Shown: in pieces, positions 1 through 9,002 of the stretch
Numbering within the stretch: position 1 is the first letter of the stretch
Layout: each line of letters starts with the position of its first letter
Source of the DNA: JASFHF01 sp050123375
GTDB lineage: Bacteria; Pseudomonadota; Gammaproteobacteria; UBA12402
Reading direction: 5' to 3'
Length of the DNA stretch: 53,870 nt
Assembly (NCBI GenBank): GCA_050123375.1
Contig: JASFHF010000008.1
Location: 1-53,870 of the forward strand
Notes under the pieces: generated by a model
Database searches by the model: none
The model's input: the letters and a program-made list of their open reading frames with translations, nothing else
What the model was told of the DNA's origin: nothing
Made by a program: the position numbers and the translations under genes

Positions 1-3
1 CGT

Positions 4-963
4 TTGATACGCACAATGGTTACTCTTCTTTACTTCCATTCGCGCATCATACTTGAAAACCTACGGTTTTCAAACTTTCCCTTTAACACCACCCCGCGGC
101 AAGCCGCGGGGAAATATGCAAGTTATAAACAAATCATAAAGGGATTTGATAAATATCTAAAGTTTATGAATTTAGCCAAACGATATTTTGTATCAATGTT
201 AATTATTTCACCAGACATTAGTAATGATATTTTTGTAACTCAAAATCAGTCATTATTAGAAAAATCGAATTTTAAACATAATAAAGTCCCACAACAATAT
301 TTATGTGCACTTACTAATCAATTAATGGATAAAGCCGTAATTATTCCTGATTTTGATGGTCGCATAGACATGTTTGCTATCACGAGAATTATTACGACAA
401 GTGGTAAAAACCCATATACAAATAAAAAATTAACATATAAAGATATTAAAGTCGATATCAAATTAACAAAAAAAATCTCTGCTTTTGTCACGCAATTGGT
501 AAAAAAATATCAACCTAAAAAACTACAGAAAAATAAATTACAACATCAATTATTTTTTCGCCCAAATATATCTGATGACGAAAAAATTAAAATAGCACAT
601 GATGAGCTCTTATTAAAATGTAGTATTTTTCGATCCAAAAAAAATATGCCTTTTTTTAAATCTCTATCACAAAAAAATTACACGCAAGCTTTACGTCGAG
701 CGTGTACTAGTACATCAAGTGATGCATTCGAACTTTTAAAAATTCTACTTAATTTTAAGGATAGACTGAAATTTAACATTAATGAAACAAACAAAAATAA
801 GCGCAGCGCCCTGCATATTGCAGCACTAAAGAAAAATGAACAAGCATATCATTATTTATTACAAGTTGGCGCAAGTGATAACATTAAAGATAATCAAGGA
901 AAAAAACCTAGTGACTATGCAAAAATAAATAATTTCACAATTTCTAAATTTAACTGTAAATAA
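4..963 (+). CDS. Ankyrin-repeat hypothetical protein, 5' end uncertain
   Basis: Orphan protein of up to 319 residues. From about residue 218 to the end it carries two ankyrin-like units: an 'ALRRAC...AFELLKILL' helix pair, then 'NINE...SALHIAALKKNEQAYHYLLQVGA' with a 'DNQGKKPSDYA' turn. Ankyrin repeats mediate protein-protein contacts and are common in secreted effectors of intracellular gammaproteobacteria, so a host-directed role is plausible but is inference. The remaining ~215 residues match no family I recognise. The frame is open to the left edge and begins with TTG, so the gene may extend beyond the window. Alternatively it starts at an internal ATG (166 or 196), because bases 92-111 are a REP-like palindrome that normally lies outside genes. 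No clear Shine-Dalgarno decides the start. Confidence 0.6.
   Translation: MIRTMVTLLYFHSRIILENLRFSNFPFNTTPRQAAGKYASYKQIIKGFDKYLKFMNLAKRYFVSMLIISPDISNDIFVTQNQSLLEKSNFKHNKVPQQYLCALTNQLMDKAVIIPDFDGRIDMFAITRIITTSGKNPYTNKKLTYKDIKVDIKLTKKISAFVTQLVKKYQPKKLQKNKLQHQLFFRPNISDDEKIKIAHDELLLKCSIFRSKKNMPFFKSLSQKNYTQALRRACTSTSSDAFELLKILLNFKDRLKFNINETNKNKRSALHIAALKKNEQAYHYLLQVGASDNIKDNQGKKPSDYAKINNFTISKFNCK
92..111. repeat. Family B palindrome fragment (CCGCGG hairpin)
   Basis: A perfect 9-bp inverted repeat with a 2-nt centre, CCCCGCGGC-AA-GCCGCGGGG. It resembles one half-hairpin of the CCGCGG-rich palindromes at 7076 and 12508. It lies inside the longest reading of the ankyrin gene. Either it is an in-frame insertion or the true start codon is downstream of it. 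Confidence 0.6.
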
Positions 964-1127
964 AACAGCAACCTAATACAATCCATAACACACTTTGGTC
1001 GATAGATGATGATTTATGGGAAATTGCAGAAAATTTTTTAAGTTATACCAAATAATAGTGGCGTCTAAGTTTTTAGCAAATAAAATTGAATTTAGCACCA
1101 AGTCTCAAGTCTAGACTTGACACCTTC

Positions 1128-1757
1128 TTATATATAATGATGCAATTCGCTTAAACTTTTGATACAAACAATCGGATTATATTGTAATAACTCTTGTTTC
1201 TGCTGCTTATCACAACAAACTGCAATTGCGTCAACTTTTGCATTTTGTGCTACTAACATGTCAAAACTGCTGTCACCAATCATCACTGCGTTTTGCGGCT
1301 TGATTGATAGTTCATCTAAAATTCCATGCAGCACTTCTGGCTGTGGTTTAGCAAAGTTATCATCACCGCAGCGCAGCGTACAAAAATAATTATGCAATTC
1401 CAGATGATCTAAGGAAAATAATAATTCCCTGCGGGTTTTATTGGTTGCGATTGCCAACAAATAATTTTGCTGTTGTAACTTTTGCAAAGTCCGCAAAGCA
1501 TCATCAAATAGCTGATCCCGGTTATCACCATTTGAACAATATTGATAAAACTTATCATGAAAAGTTTGACAATTAGCCGTAGGAAATAATTTGCGCACTA
1601 TGTTTTCCAATGTCAAACCAAAGCCGGCAGTAATATCTTCTTCTTTTGGGATAGGTAATTGTAAATCAGCCGCCACCTGCTGCATAGTTCTCACTACCGC
1701 TGGATGGGTGTTTGCCAGCGTGCCGTCCCAATCAAAAATCAATAACTTATATTTCAT
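1128..1757 (-). CDS. HAD-superfamily phosphatase, phosphoglycolate phosphatase-like
   Basis: Predicted cytoplasmic HAD subfamily IA hydrolase of 209 residues, the usual length for Gph/PGP-like enzymes. All four catalytic motifs are present: nucleophile motif DWDGT (D9, D11), motif II threonine in 'AIATNK' (T105), motif III lysine in 'FAKPQP' (K137) and motif IV 'MIGDSSFD' (D162 and following acid). A helical cap lies between motifs I and II. The family dephosphorylates small phosphometabolites; 2-phosphoglycolate is the typical substrate of the closest named members, but the cap does not fix the substrate here. It stands alone on the minus strand, with an intergenic region before the DUF3800 relic. 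The ATG start gives a full N-terminus directly before motif I. Confidence 0.85.
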   Translation of the reverse strand: MKYKLLIFDWDGTLANTHPAVVRTMQQVAADLQLPIPKEEDITAGFGLTLENIVRKLFPTANCQTFHDKFYQYCSNGDNRDQLFDDALRTLQKLQQQNYLLAIATNKTRRELLFSLDHLELHNYFCTLRCGDDNFAKPQPEVLHGILDELSIKPQNAVMIGDSSFDMLVAQNAKVDAIAVCCDKQQKQELLQYNPIVCIKSLSELHHYI

Positions 1758-1997
1758 TGTTCACCTAAATTGTTATTTAAATTGCTGTCAGTATAGCAAT
1801 TTATAATCAATTATCAAATAGATACCACAATCCGAAAATTAATTTTTTCAACGCGTTATTATTGCATTTTCAAAACTTTTAATCTATATTTATTAATGAC
1901 GGGTAAGCCCAAATTACGTGCCTGTAGGGAGGGTCGCCATATGGATGACCCAATGATCTATGGGGATTAGGCGTAATTGGTACCGTCTTTTTTTTGC

Positions 1998-2415
1998 CTA
2001 AAATTCAGTATACTCTTTTTCAAACAACACTCTACCCTTAAACTCGTCATACCATTCTAATGATCCTGACTCATACTTCTTAAAAATCCCCCAAGAAAAT
2101 AAATCAATAGCTTGAATACCAGCAATAATCTGAGACAATAGAATATATATTCCAATCTTTGTTTTCACAAATCTGCTGATAAAAATATTTTTTTGTAGCT
2201 ATAGTAGTTGCCGAACCTTTTAATTCATAACGGCGATTTCTCTTAGTAGTTTTATGATTTATTTTTCTTCTTAAGGTATTTTTTACTGCTTTTTTTATTA
2301 ATCTACTTGCATCAGCAGAATGGCAGATCAATATTGAAATTGTAAACCAATTTGAACCCGCATTTGTAGTAATGTCTCCACCCATATTGCCGCTTTCATC
2401 TAGAAATATTAACAT
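1998..2415 (-). pseudogene. DUF3800 protein, internally deleted and frameshifted
   Basis: The N-terminal frame starts at ATG 2415 after a GGAG Shine-Dalgarno and one base after the yggS stop. It reads 'MLIFLDESGN' and continues as a DUF3800 N-terminus to about 'NIYSIV', then stops at 2104. In the next frame, overlapping the end, translation resumes as 'SQIIAGIQAIDLFSWG' and runs to TAG at 1998-2000, which is the usual DUF3800 C-terminus. DUF3800 proteins are normally well over 200 residues with RNase H-like acidic residues; here only about 139 codons remain. A central block has therefore been deleted and the deletion broke the frame. DUF3800 genes are often linked to mobile or defence loci. 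It is translationally coupled to yggS by position. I regard it as non-functional. Confidence 0.8.
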
Positions 2416-2416
2416 C

Positions 2417-3103
2417 TCATTTACTCCGCGAACCAAATATAGCTGAGCCAATTCTCACAATAGTAGCACCTTCAGCTATCGCAGCCTCAAAATCATCAGA
2501 CATACCCATGCTTAAAGTATCTAAATTAAACCCTTGCTGATTTAGTTGCTGCAATGCGTGAGCTAATTGACGAAAAATTTTACGCTGCTCGTCAAAATTA
2601 TGTGACGGCGCCGGAATTGACATTAAACCGCGCAACTTTAAATGCGGCATTATCTCAATTTTTTTTGCCAACGGCAATATTTCATCCAGCCCTATTCCGG
2701 ATTTGGTTGTTTCTTCACTTAAATTAACTTCAATACAAACATTTAACGGCGGAAGATTTTTCGGACGCTGATCATTTAATCTTTGCGCGATTTTTTCTCG
2801 CTCAATTGTTTCCACCCAGGCAAAATTTTCGGCAATCAATTTGGTCTTATTAGACTGAATTGGGCCGATAAAATGCCAAACTATCTTTTTATTTTTTAAA
2901 GCTTCAATTTTTGGTAAAGCTTCCTGCAAATAATTTTCACCAAAATGCATTTGACCATGTTTTACTGCTTCGGCAATTTCAGCAACACTGCGGGTTTTAC
3001 TAGCTGCAACTAATGTTACTGTATCAGATTTACGATGATATTTTTGTTCTGCCTGCGAAATTTTTTCGCGAATGATTTTAAGCTGTTCTGCGATATTTTT
3101 CAT
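2417..3103 (-). CDS. yggS: Pyridoxal phosphate homeostasis protein YggS/PLPBP
   Basis: A 228-residue cytoplasmic PLP-binding protein of the YggS/PROSC family, which buffers free pyridoxal 5'-phosphate and affects amino-acid and vitamin B6 balance. The PLP-binding lysine lies in 'VAASKTR' (K36). Other family signatures are 'HFGENYLQEA', 'WHFIGPIQSNK' and, at the C-terminus, 'SMGMSDDFEAAI' followed by 'VRIGSAIFG'. The length matches the family (about 230). In many gammaproteobacteria yggS sits next to pilT and proC; here pilT is at 31.4 kb, so the locus has been rearranged. The stop codon is separated by one base from the ATG of the decayed DUF3800 gene. Confidence 0.95.
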   Translation of the reverse strand: MKNIAEQLKIIREKISQAEQKYHRKSDTVTLVAASKTRSVAEIAEAVKHGQMHFGENYLQEALPKIEALKNKKIVWHFIGPIQSNKTKLIAENFAWVETIEREKIAQRLNDQRPKNLPPLNVCIEVNLSEETTKSGIGLDEILPLAKKIEIMPHLKLRGLMSIPAPSHNFDEQRKIFRQLAHALQQLNQQGFNLDTLSMGMSDDFEAAIAEGATIVRIGSAIFGSRSK

Positions 3104-3172
3104 AATTAATAACTACTCATACATTTTCATCAATCTACACCGCTCGTCAAAGATCGACCCATAAAGACGGAT

Positions 3173-3315
3173 ATGCGATCAGCAATCAATGCCATTTTAT
3201 ACATTAATCGTACTTTGGTTGCCAATGGAGATTTATCCCCAAAACTTATCCACCTAAATCGACAGTATATGGATATTTCCGGTTATGGCAAGAAAATGCA
3301 GCTAATTTACCATTA
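3173..3315 (+). pseudogene. IS5-family transposase N-terminal relic
   Basis: Two overlapping frames together reproduce the N-terminal domain typical of IS5-group (DUF4096) transposases. One frame reads 'MRSAINAILYINRT'. The other continues with 'GCQWRFIPKTYPPKSTVYG' followed by 'YFRLWQENAANL'. Frameshifts and stops separate the pieces, and the DDE catalytic region is absent. This is a short degenerate scar of an insertion sequence, not an active element. No terminal inverted repeats or target duplication could be identified. Confidence 0.75.
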
Positions 3316-3451
3316 TAATCAGCATCTTAGATAAGTCTACGATAAGTTACTACAGCACATCCTTTGGTGAAATTTTTCTGGGAGATAAAGATAATCCCGA
3401 GATATTTGATCGCTGCGATAACGGTAAAAAAAATCAGTTACTTCTTGATTT

Positions 3452-3484
3452 CTTAAGCTTTCCTTAAGAATAAATGACTATACT
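3452..3484 (+). promoter_or_regulatory. PmrA-box promoter upstream of the 527-aa orphan gene
   Basis: CTTAAG (3452-3457), five bases, CTTAAG (3463-3468), ten bases, then a -10 hexamer TATACT (3479-3484). The tandem half-sites are 11 bp apart and replace a conventional -35 box, as in PmrA-activated promoters (YTTAAK-N5-YTTAAK). The start codon of the next gene lies 74 bases past the -10. Four other sites in the window have the same internal spacing. Confidence 0.8.
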
Positions 3485-3557
3485 TGAAACGAAATGGTAG
3501 TATTTCTCATTAAATGGGAAATACCAAAAATATAATAATTATTTGAGACTAAAGTTA

Positions 3558-5138
3558 ATGTTTAAACTCATGCAGCAATTAGAAAAGATAATCGATGAAG
3601 ATAAACCAGTTAATAATTGGTTTGAAATAGCGAATGCAATATTACCCTTAAATGTAAATGAAAAAATCAATGACAAAATCCCTTCTCTTTTGTGGGCAAT
3701 GATTAGTAAATTTAGCACTCTAATTCCACAAAACAAACCCTTTTTTGATAAATTATCAGAATCAATTAAAATCAAACAGAAACGATATAAATGTGCAATA
3801 ATTATTTCCATATTGATTCAAAAGAAAGCTGATTTGAGAGTTTGCAAAAATTTAATGACTTCACATCTTGTAAAACACTTACTTAAAAGTTTTTTAGAAA
3901 GTTATACATTTGAAGGCTTCTGCAAAATATTTTCAAGCGCTTACTTTTACTTTGGTGACATTACTACAGCTAGCGATAATTTTTACATTTATTTTCTAAA
4001 GAATGTTAATTATGTACATAATAAAAAGAATGGTATTTACGTGAATACGGCAAAAAATATTAGTGTGGGGCCAAAAGTATCAGTTGGTTTCGAATATACA
4101 GGCAAAGAACAATTTAATAAAAACGGATGTTATATAATAGCAAATATATTAATCAACAACAGCATATATAATTTTAAATTTGTAAAACCGGATAAATTAA
4201 ACTTGATTGAAGGCAAAAAATTAGTTGTAATATATCCTTATAAATCAAAAGCAAAGTGGACAGAAATATTAACTCTCATTGAAAGTACATTGCTAGAAAA
4301 TAACATAAAACCTGTAAAACTCACAGGAGGATTTCCTTTTAGCATAAAAGAGAAAAAACCATACTTCTGTTGGCGTAATGATTATTTTAAAAAGGAATTA
4401 TATAATGATGATGATTTTTACCAAAAAGTATATTATACGTATTTAAAGCTGTACTACAACAATAACATTAAACACATACAGAAGATTTATTATAATGACG
4501 TAAGAAAACTTCTATCTTCATTAATAAATGAGATTAACCACAATTTCATGACAATAATAGATCATCTACAATGTAATCTTTCTTTACAAACACAAAAAAT
4601 TATGGATGACGAACAACAATCAGAGATCATTAAAACTATAAAAAAATATCTGAAGTTAGTAACTAGAAGGATGCAAAGTAATCCGTTAGTTAAAAATAAC
4701 GAAGAATCGTTACTACTTTTCGATATCCGTCAACAGATCTTAGGCACCAAAGAGAAAATAACAAAAGATACTCTTAAAAATCTAATAAAAGAGATGCACT
4801 CGAATTTACTCAAATTACAGCAAATGGTTTCGCAGAAGATAGCAAAAGATTTACCCCTTTCTTATAAATTTCAACAATTTACAACTTTTGAAAATTATTG
4901 TAATAAAAATACAGATTTTATGAAAACTTTCGTTAAATATGCTGCTGCGGTATACAAAAAAACACAACCTCTATATTACATGTCCTCTGGATTAGCAACA
5001 GCAGTGGCTCAAGTGCTATCGAAATCAGGTAAGCAATCATTTTTCTATAATCCATTCGGATTTATCGAATTAACCAATAAGCCACAGAAAAAACAAAAAA
5101 GCCAGAAGAAACAAAATTACCAGCAAATAAAGATTTGA
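3558..5138 (+). CDS. Orphan protein, candidate PmrA-regulated effector (527 aa)
   Basis: I do not recognise this protein. It is Lys/Asn/Tyr-rich, about 527 residues, with no signal peptide or clear membrane segment. A helical N-terminal half is followed by a glycine-containing segment ('NISVGPKVSVGFEYTG') that could be beta-rich, then a long helical region. The last ~20 residues are strongly basic (Lys/Gln runs). ATG 3558 is preferred over TTG 3543 because a GAGA element lies 9 bases before it. A PmrA box is at 3452-3484, and a second orphan gene follows 70 bases downstream, probably in the same transcript. Promoter type, orphan status and composition suggest a Dot/Icm-type secreted effector; this is inference from context only. 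Confidence 0.7.
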   Translation: MFKLMQQLEKIIDEDKPVNNWFEIANAILPLNVNEKINDKIPSLLWAMISKFSTLIPQNKPFFDKLSESIKIKQKRYKCAIIISILIQKKADLRVCKNLMTSHLVKHLLKSFLESYTFEGFCKIFSSAYFYFGDITTASDNFYIYFLKNVNYVHNKKNGIYVNTAKNISVGPKVSVGFEYTGKEQFNKNGCYIIANILINNSIYNFKFVKPDKLNLIEGKKLVVIYPYKSKAKWTEILTLIESTLLENNIKPVKLTGGFPFSIKEKKPYFCWRNDYFKKELYNDDDFYQKVYYTYLKLYYNNNIKHIQKIYYNDVRKLLSSLINEINHNFMTIIDHLQCNLSLQTQKIMDDEQQSEIIKTIKKYLKLVTRRMQSNPLVKNNEESLLLFDIRQQILGTKEKITKDTLKNLIKEMHSNLLKLQQMVSQKIAKDLPLSYKFQQFTTFENYCNKNTDFMKTFVKYAAAVYKKTQPLYYMSSGLATAVAQVLSKSGKQSFFYNPFGFIELTNKPQKKQKSQKKQNYQQIKI

Positions 5139-5208
5139 TAAAATCAATAAACAGAATATAATACCTACAGTTCTATTGCATAATAGAATAAAAAAGGGAA
5201 ATATATTT

Positions 5209-5583
5209 ATGACGACATTTAAAGTAGGTGCTAATGGGATTTTGGAAATAGAAATTAACAGCTTTATGATAGGAATAAAATTACAACCCAATGAAATTAA
5301 AGTAAGAAAAGATTTACAGACATACCTAAAAATTCAGAACCTAAATGGGCAAAACCCTTTTTCTATAACTTCTTGCGGAAAAAATGCTTTTACCATAATA
5401 GGAATAGATATGAAACAAGCATTGAAGTTTTTAAAAAGTAAAAAATATATTGGTAATGACTTGTTTAATAAAATGGCTCGGTTTTTAAACGAAAATAAAA
5501 TGGATTTTGATTTTTTTAATAATGATAGTTGTAGTAAAAAACCCCCAACATCACCAAAAAAAACACTTACTAATAAATACTAG
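5209..5583 (+). CDS. Small orphan protein downstream of the 527-aa gene
   Basis: A 124-residue protein of unknown function. ATG 5209 is chosen over an upstream TTG (5176) because GGGAA lies 8 bases before it. The N-terminal ~80 residues alternate short strands and helices ('FKVGANGILEIEINS', 'KNAFTIIGIDMKQALKFL'), consistent with a small alpha/beta fold. The C-terminus is polar and ends in a Pro/Ser/Lys-rich tail. It has no signal peptide or membrane segment. It lies in the same orientation as the preceding orphan gene with no separate promoter seen, so the two are probably co-expressed from the PmrA-box promoter. It converges on gltX with a 16-base gap. A chaperone or accessory for the upstream protein is possible but unsupported. 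Confidence 0.6.
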   Translation: MTTFKVGANGILEIEINSFMIGIKLQPNEIKVRKDLQTYLKIQNLNGQNPFSITSCGKNAFTIIGIDMKQALKFLKSKKYIGNDLFNKMARFLNENKMDFDFFNNDSCSKKPPTSPKKTLTNKY

Positions 5584-5599
5584 CAAATAAGGTGCGCAC

Positions 5600-7000
5600 T
5601 CATTCAATCCGATTACAATATTCAATTGCCTCACTTAAACGCCGAAATACACGTTCTTTACCAATCAACTGTAACGTAATATCAATCGGCGGCGAAACGG
5701 TGCTGCCAGTTACTGCAACCCGAATCGGCTGCGCCACCTTACCTAATTTAATTTCCAATTGCTCTGCTGTTTTAATAATTATTTGATGAATTACTCCTGC
5801 CTGCCAATCTGCCAATTGGCTAAACTCATCGCGCACATGTTTTAATATCGCTGCGGTTTCCGATTTTAAATTCTTTCGCGCAGCTTTTTCGTCATACTCA
5901 GTAAAATCTTCGTAAAAATAACGGCTTTTTTCAGCCATTTCTTTTAAAGTTTTACAACGTTCCGCTTGACATTTAACTACTTCAGCTAAATCCGGACCCG
6001 CTTTGACATCAACATTTAAGTGCTCAAATTGCCATGCTAAATGCGGCGCAACAACAACAGGATCTATAGTTTTCATGTAATGCTGATTAAGCCACAACAA
6101 TTTTTCCGTATTAAATGCTGCAGGTGAATGACTAATATGTGCAAGATCAAAATATTCAATCATTTCCTCTTGCGAAAAAATTTCCTGATCGCCATGCGAC
6201 CAACCTAAACGTACCAAATAATTTAACAACGCCTGCGGCAAATAACCATCTGCCTGATATTGCAATACACTAACTGCGCCATGCCGCTTGGATAAACGTT
6301 TGCCGTCATCACCTAAAATCATTGGCACGTGCGCATAAATCGGCGGTGTTCCGCCCAACGCTTTCATGATATTAATTTGCCGCGGCGTGTTGTTGATATG
6401 ATCGGCGCCGCGAATCACATGCGTCATTCCCATATCCAAATCATCAACTACGACAGTGAAATTATAGGTTGGCGAACCATCACCGCGAGCGATAATCAAA
6501 TCATCCAGCTCGCTATTTTGAAATTCAATCGTCCCGCAAACTGCATCTTCAAACCGCACTACTCCTTCATCAGGGTTCTTAAACCGAATCACATACGGAC
6601 AATCTTTAGCTTCCATCAATTCACGGCAATGGCGATCATACATCGGCTTTTCTTTATTGTTTATCTGGCATTGTCTAAGTTCTTCAAGCCGTTCTTTGGA
6701 GCAATAACACTTATATGCTTTACCCTCATCCAATAACTGCTGAATCACTTCTTGATAACGATCAAACCGATCAGTTTGGAAAATCGGTCCTTCATCATAA
6801 TCCAAACCAAGCCAAGCCAAGCCATCTAAAATCGCCTGTATAGATTCTGCAGTCGAACGCTCCAAATCCGTATCCTCGATACGCAAAATAAATCGGCCTT
6901 GCTGCTGTTTAGCATATAACCAACAAAAAAGCGCAGTACGCGCACCACCAACATGTAAATACCCTGTTGGACTGGGTGCAAATCTGGTACGAATAGTCAT
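5600..7000 (-). CDS. gltX: Glutamyl-tRNA synthetase
   Basis: Class I aminoacyl-tRNA synthetase of 466 residues that charges tRNA-Glu in the cytoplasm. The nucleotide-binding HIGH-type motif is in 'GYLHVGGART' near residue 14-23 and the KMSKS-type motif is 'KRLSKRHG' near residue 240. The C-terminal helical anticodon-binding region follows. Length matches bacterial GltX (about 470). Because a complete gatCAB amidotransferase is also encoded (21.2-24.5 kb), this enzyme may be non-discriminating or work alongside the transamidation route; the sequence alone does not decide. A Family B palindrome lies just upstream of the start. Confidence 0.97.
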   Translation of the reverse strand: MTIRTRFAPSPTGYLHVGGARTALFCWLYAKQQQGRFILRIEDTDLERSTAESIQAILDGLAWLGLDYDEGPIFQTDRFDRYQEVIQQLLDEGKAYKCYCSKERLEELRQCQINNKEKPMYDRHCRELMEAKDCPYVIRFKNPDEGVVRFEDAVCGTIEFQNSELDDLIIARGDGSPTYNFTVVVDDLDMGMTHVIRGADHINNTPRQINIMKALGGTPPIYAHVPMILGDDGKRLSKRHGAVSVLQYQADGYLPQALLNYLVRLGWSHGDQEIFSQEEMIEYFDLAHISHSPAAFNTEKLLWLNQHYMKTIDPVVVAPHLAWQFEHLNVDVKAGPDLAEVVKCQAERCKTLKEMAEKSRYFYEDFTEYDEKAARKNLKSETAAILKHVRDEFSQLADWQAGVIHQIIIKTAEQLEIKLGKVAQPIRVAVTGSTVSPPIDITLQLIGKERVFRRLSEAIEYCNRIE

Positions 7001-7075
7001 AATTTCCTCACAAAAAAATCGGTTTTTGAGTGTGCTTTTGTGATTCTATAAGAGAACGTTGAGCTTATGAATATT

Positions 7076-7154
7076 GTCATCCCGCGGCTTGACCGCGGGA
7101 TCCAGCGCTGAATGCCTTTATTTCCTGGATCCCGCGGTCAAGCCGCGGGATGAC
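7076..7154. repeat. Family B CCGCGG palindrome (complete copy)
   Basis: Perfect 30-bp inverted arms, 7076-7105 and 7125-7154, enclosing a 19-base loop. Each arm itself contains a smaller palindrome (CCCGCGGC-TT-GACCGCGGG). The same unit recurs at 12508-12586 with identical arms and in degraded form at 15716 and 22978. It lies between the divergent gltX and tamA genes. It resembles REP/BIME-type intergenic elements. Confidence 0.9.
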
Positions 7155-7280
7155 AACAAGACAAAACCAACTTCCAAAACCCCACTCAAAATCGGCAAAT
7201 AACCGCAATTAGTTTAGCAGATCAATTGAAAATTGTATATCCTCCTCGATAATTCCACCAATTTAAGCTAAGCTTAATAG

Positions 7281-9002
7281 ATGCGCAGAGTTATATTATT
7301 CATAGCACTTATCAGCCTTTGCCAATTAGCATTGGCGCAAGGAACTTTAAAATTTAATGTGCAAATTACAGGCTTAGAAAAATCTTTGTCAGATAATGCT
7401 GTCGCTCGTCTTAATGCTCTACAAAAACCAGTGAAAGACAATCTAACTCCAAATATCATTCAGAATTTATTTCAAAAAGGCACCAAAGAAATCCGCCTGG
7501 CAATTCAGCCTTTTGGTTATTTTAAACCAAGCATCACCAAAAAACTTACATCGAAGAACAACGTCTGGACTGCTTATTATAATGTAAATCCAGGACCACC
7601 GTTACATATAACCACATTGCATATTAATATAATTGGGCCAGGAGCTCATAATCAACAATTACAAAAACTAGTAATAAGATTGCGCCGCAAAACCGGTAAA
7701 ATTTTTAGCACCAAACTTTATAATGACATTACCAACAGATTACTGGAAAAAGCACAGGAAAATGGTTATTTGCTCGCAAATTTCTCTAAAAATCAAATAA
7801 TCATCAATCAGCACCAATACACTTGCGCAATTACTTTAGTGTTTGACACTGGACCGCGTTATTACTTCGGTATAGTAACATTTTCACCTTCACCATTAGC
7901 TAAAAGTTTCCTGCACCGATATGTTGATTTTAACTCCAAAACACCATTCTCGTACACTAAACTTCTTGATTTACAAAACCACCTAAGCGGCAGCGGATAT
8001 TTTAGCAGCGTTACCACCGTAACGAATCACAAAAATCCAAAACAAAAACACATTCCCGTACGAATTAATTTGAAGATGAATAAAAATAAAGCATACAAAT
8101 TTGGTATTGGTTACGGTACTGCTTCCGGCGCTCGAGTAACTCTTGGGTTTAACTGGAGATGGCTTAACCGTTCAGGAGACAAACTTAATTTGTATACCAG
8201 ATTATCTCAAACCGAGCGTAATCTAGTTGCACAATATATCATTCCAGGCAAACATCCGGCTAATGAACAATACGCAATCACCGGCGGAATTTACAAAATA
8301 ACTCCACAACAAGGCATAAGTTATATGCAAAGCCTGGGAGTTAGTTATATTCGCAACTATACCCGATGGCAGCAAACTATTTCGTTAGAAGGTCAAAACG
8401 AACATTATCGCGTTTTAGACGGTCAACCAATGTATCACGCAAAAATGCTGGTACCAACTATATCGATTTCACATTTAACCACTAATAAAGTTATCGATAC
8501 ACACCACGGTAACCGTTTTACCCTTACCATTCGCGGAGCATCTAAAGACCTGCTATCAACCGTCAGTTTTATTCAAGCTATAGTCAAAGACAAATTTATT
8601 TATACTATTTGGCAAGATAATCGGATTGTTCTGCGTGGACGTTTTGGTTATACCGCCGGCAAAAAAACTTCACAATTACCAGTTTCAAAGCAATTTTACA
8701 CTGGAGGAATCGATAGTGTGCGCGGCTTTGGTTACAATTATCTGGGACCGGGCAGATATTTAGTTGTCGGTAGTGCAGAATTGCAACGACGCGTTTATAA
8801 TAAAATATATGGCGCAATATTTTACGATAAAGGCAATGCAATGAACCACTGGGACAGAATGAATTTAGTACACAGTTATGGTGTAGGTGTAGTATGGCAA
8901 ACACCTCTTGGCGCATTACAATTATATGTAGCCCGCGCAAAAGATATAAATAGCAATAAACATCGATATCGCTTAGAGTTTAGTTTGGGGCCGGATTTAT
9001 GA
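7281..9002 (+). CDS. tamA: Translocation and assembly module outer-membrane protein TamA
   Basis: Omp85-superfamily outer-membrane protein of 573 residues. It has an N-terminal signal peptide ending near 'LALAQG' (residue ~20), POTRA-type periplasmic repeats over about residues 25-260, and a C-terminal 16-strand beta-barrel. The barrel's conserved loop-6 'SVRGF' motif is near residue 479, in the context 'FYTGGIDSVRGFGYN'. With TamB it forms the TAM complex, which helps insert a subset of outer-membrane proteins and is implicated in phospholipid transport. Length is close to the E. coli protein (577). The stop codon overlaps the tamB start (ATGA), a translational coupling conserved across proteobacteria. 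It is transcribed away from gltX; no strong Shine-Dalgarno is seen. Confidence 0.95.
   Translation: MRRVILFIALISLCQLALAQGTLKFNVQITGLEKSLSDNAVARLNALQKPVKDNLTPNIIQNLFQKGTKEIRLAIQPFGYFKPSITKKLTSKNNVWTAYYNVNPGPPLHITTLHINIIGPGAHNQQLQKLVIRLRRKTGKIFSTKLYNDITNRLLEKAQENGYLLANFSKNQIIINQHQYTCAITLVFDTGPRYYFGIVTFSPSPLAKSFLHRYVDFNSKTPFSYTKLLDLQNHLSGSGYFSSVTTVTNHKNPKQKHIPVRINLKMNKNKAYKFGIGYGTASGARVTLGFNWRWLNRSGDKLNLYTRLSQTERNLVAQYIIPGKHPANEQYAITGGIYKITPQQGISYMQSLGVSYIRNYTRWQQTISLEGQNEHYRVLDGQPMYHAKMLVPTISISHLTTNKVIDTHHGNRFTLTIRGASKDLLSTVSFIQAIVKDKFIYTIWQDNRIVLRGRFGYTAGKKTSQLPVSKQFYTGGIDSVRGFGYNYLGPGRYLVVGSAELQRRVYNKIYGAIFYDKGNAMNHWDRMNLVHSYGVGVVWQTPLGALQLYVARAKDINSNKHRYRLEFSLGPDL

Larger units (their letters stand above)
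3104..3557. other. Gene-poor interval 3104-3557
   Basis: This stretch contains an IS5-type transposase relic (3173-3315) followed by a PmrA-box promoter (3452-3484) for the downstream orphan gene. Nothing else coding or structural was recognised between 3316 and 3451. Confidence 0.6.

Noticed and set aside
996..1053. Short frame 'WSIDDDLWEIAENFL' resembling a transposase N-terminus
   Set aside because: Only about 15 residues before stops; too short to support an insertion-sequence relic.
1925..1955. Near-palindrome GGGTCGCCATATGGATGACCC
   Set aside because: Imperfect, single copy, and not positioned before a gene start; no support for a function.
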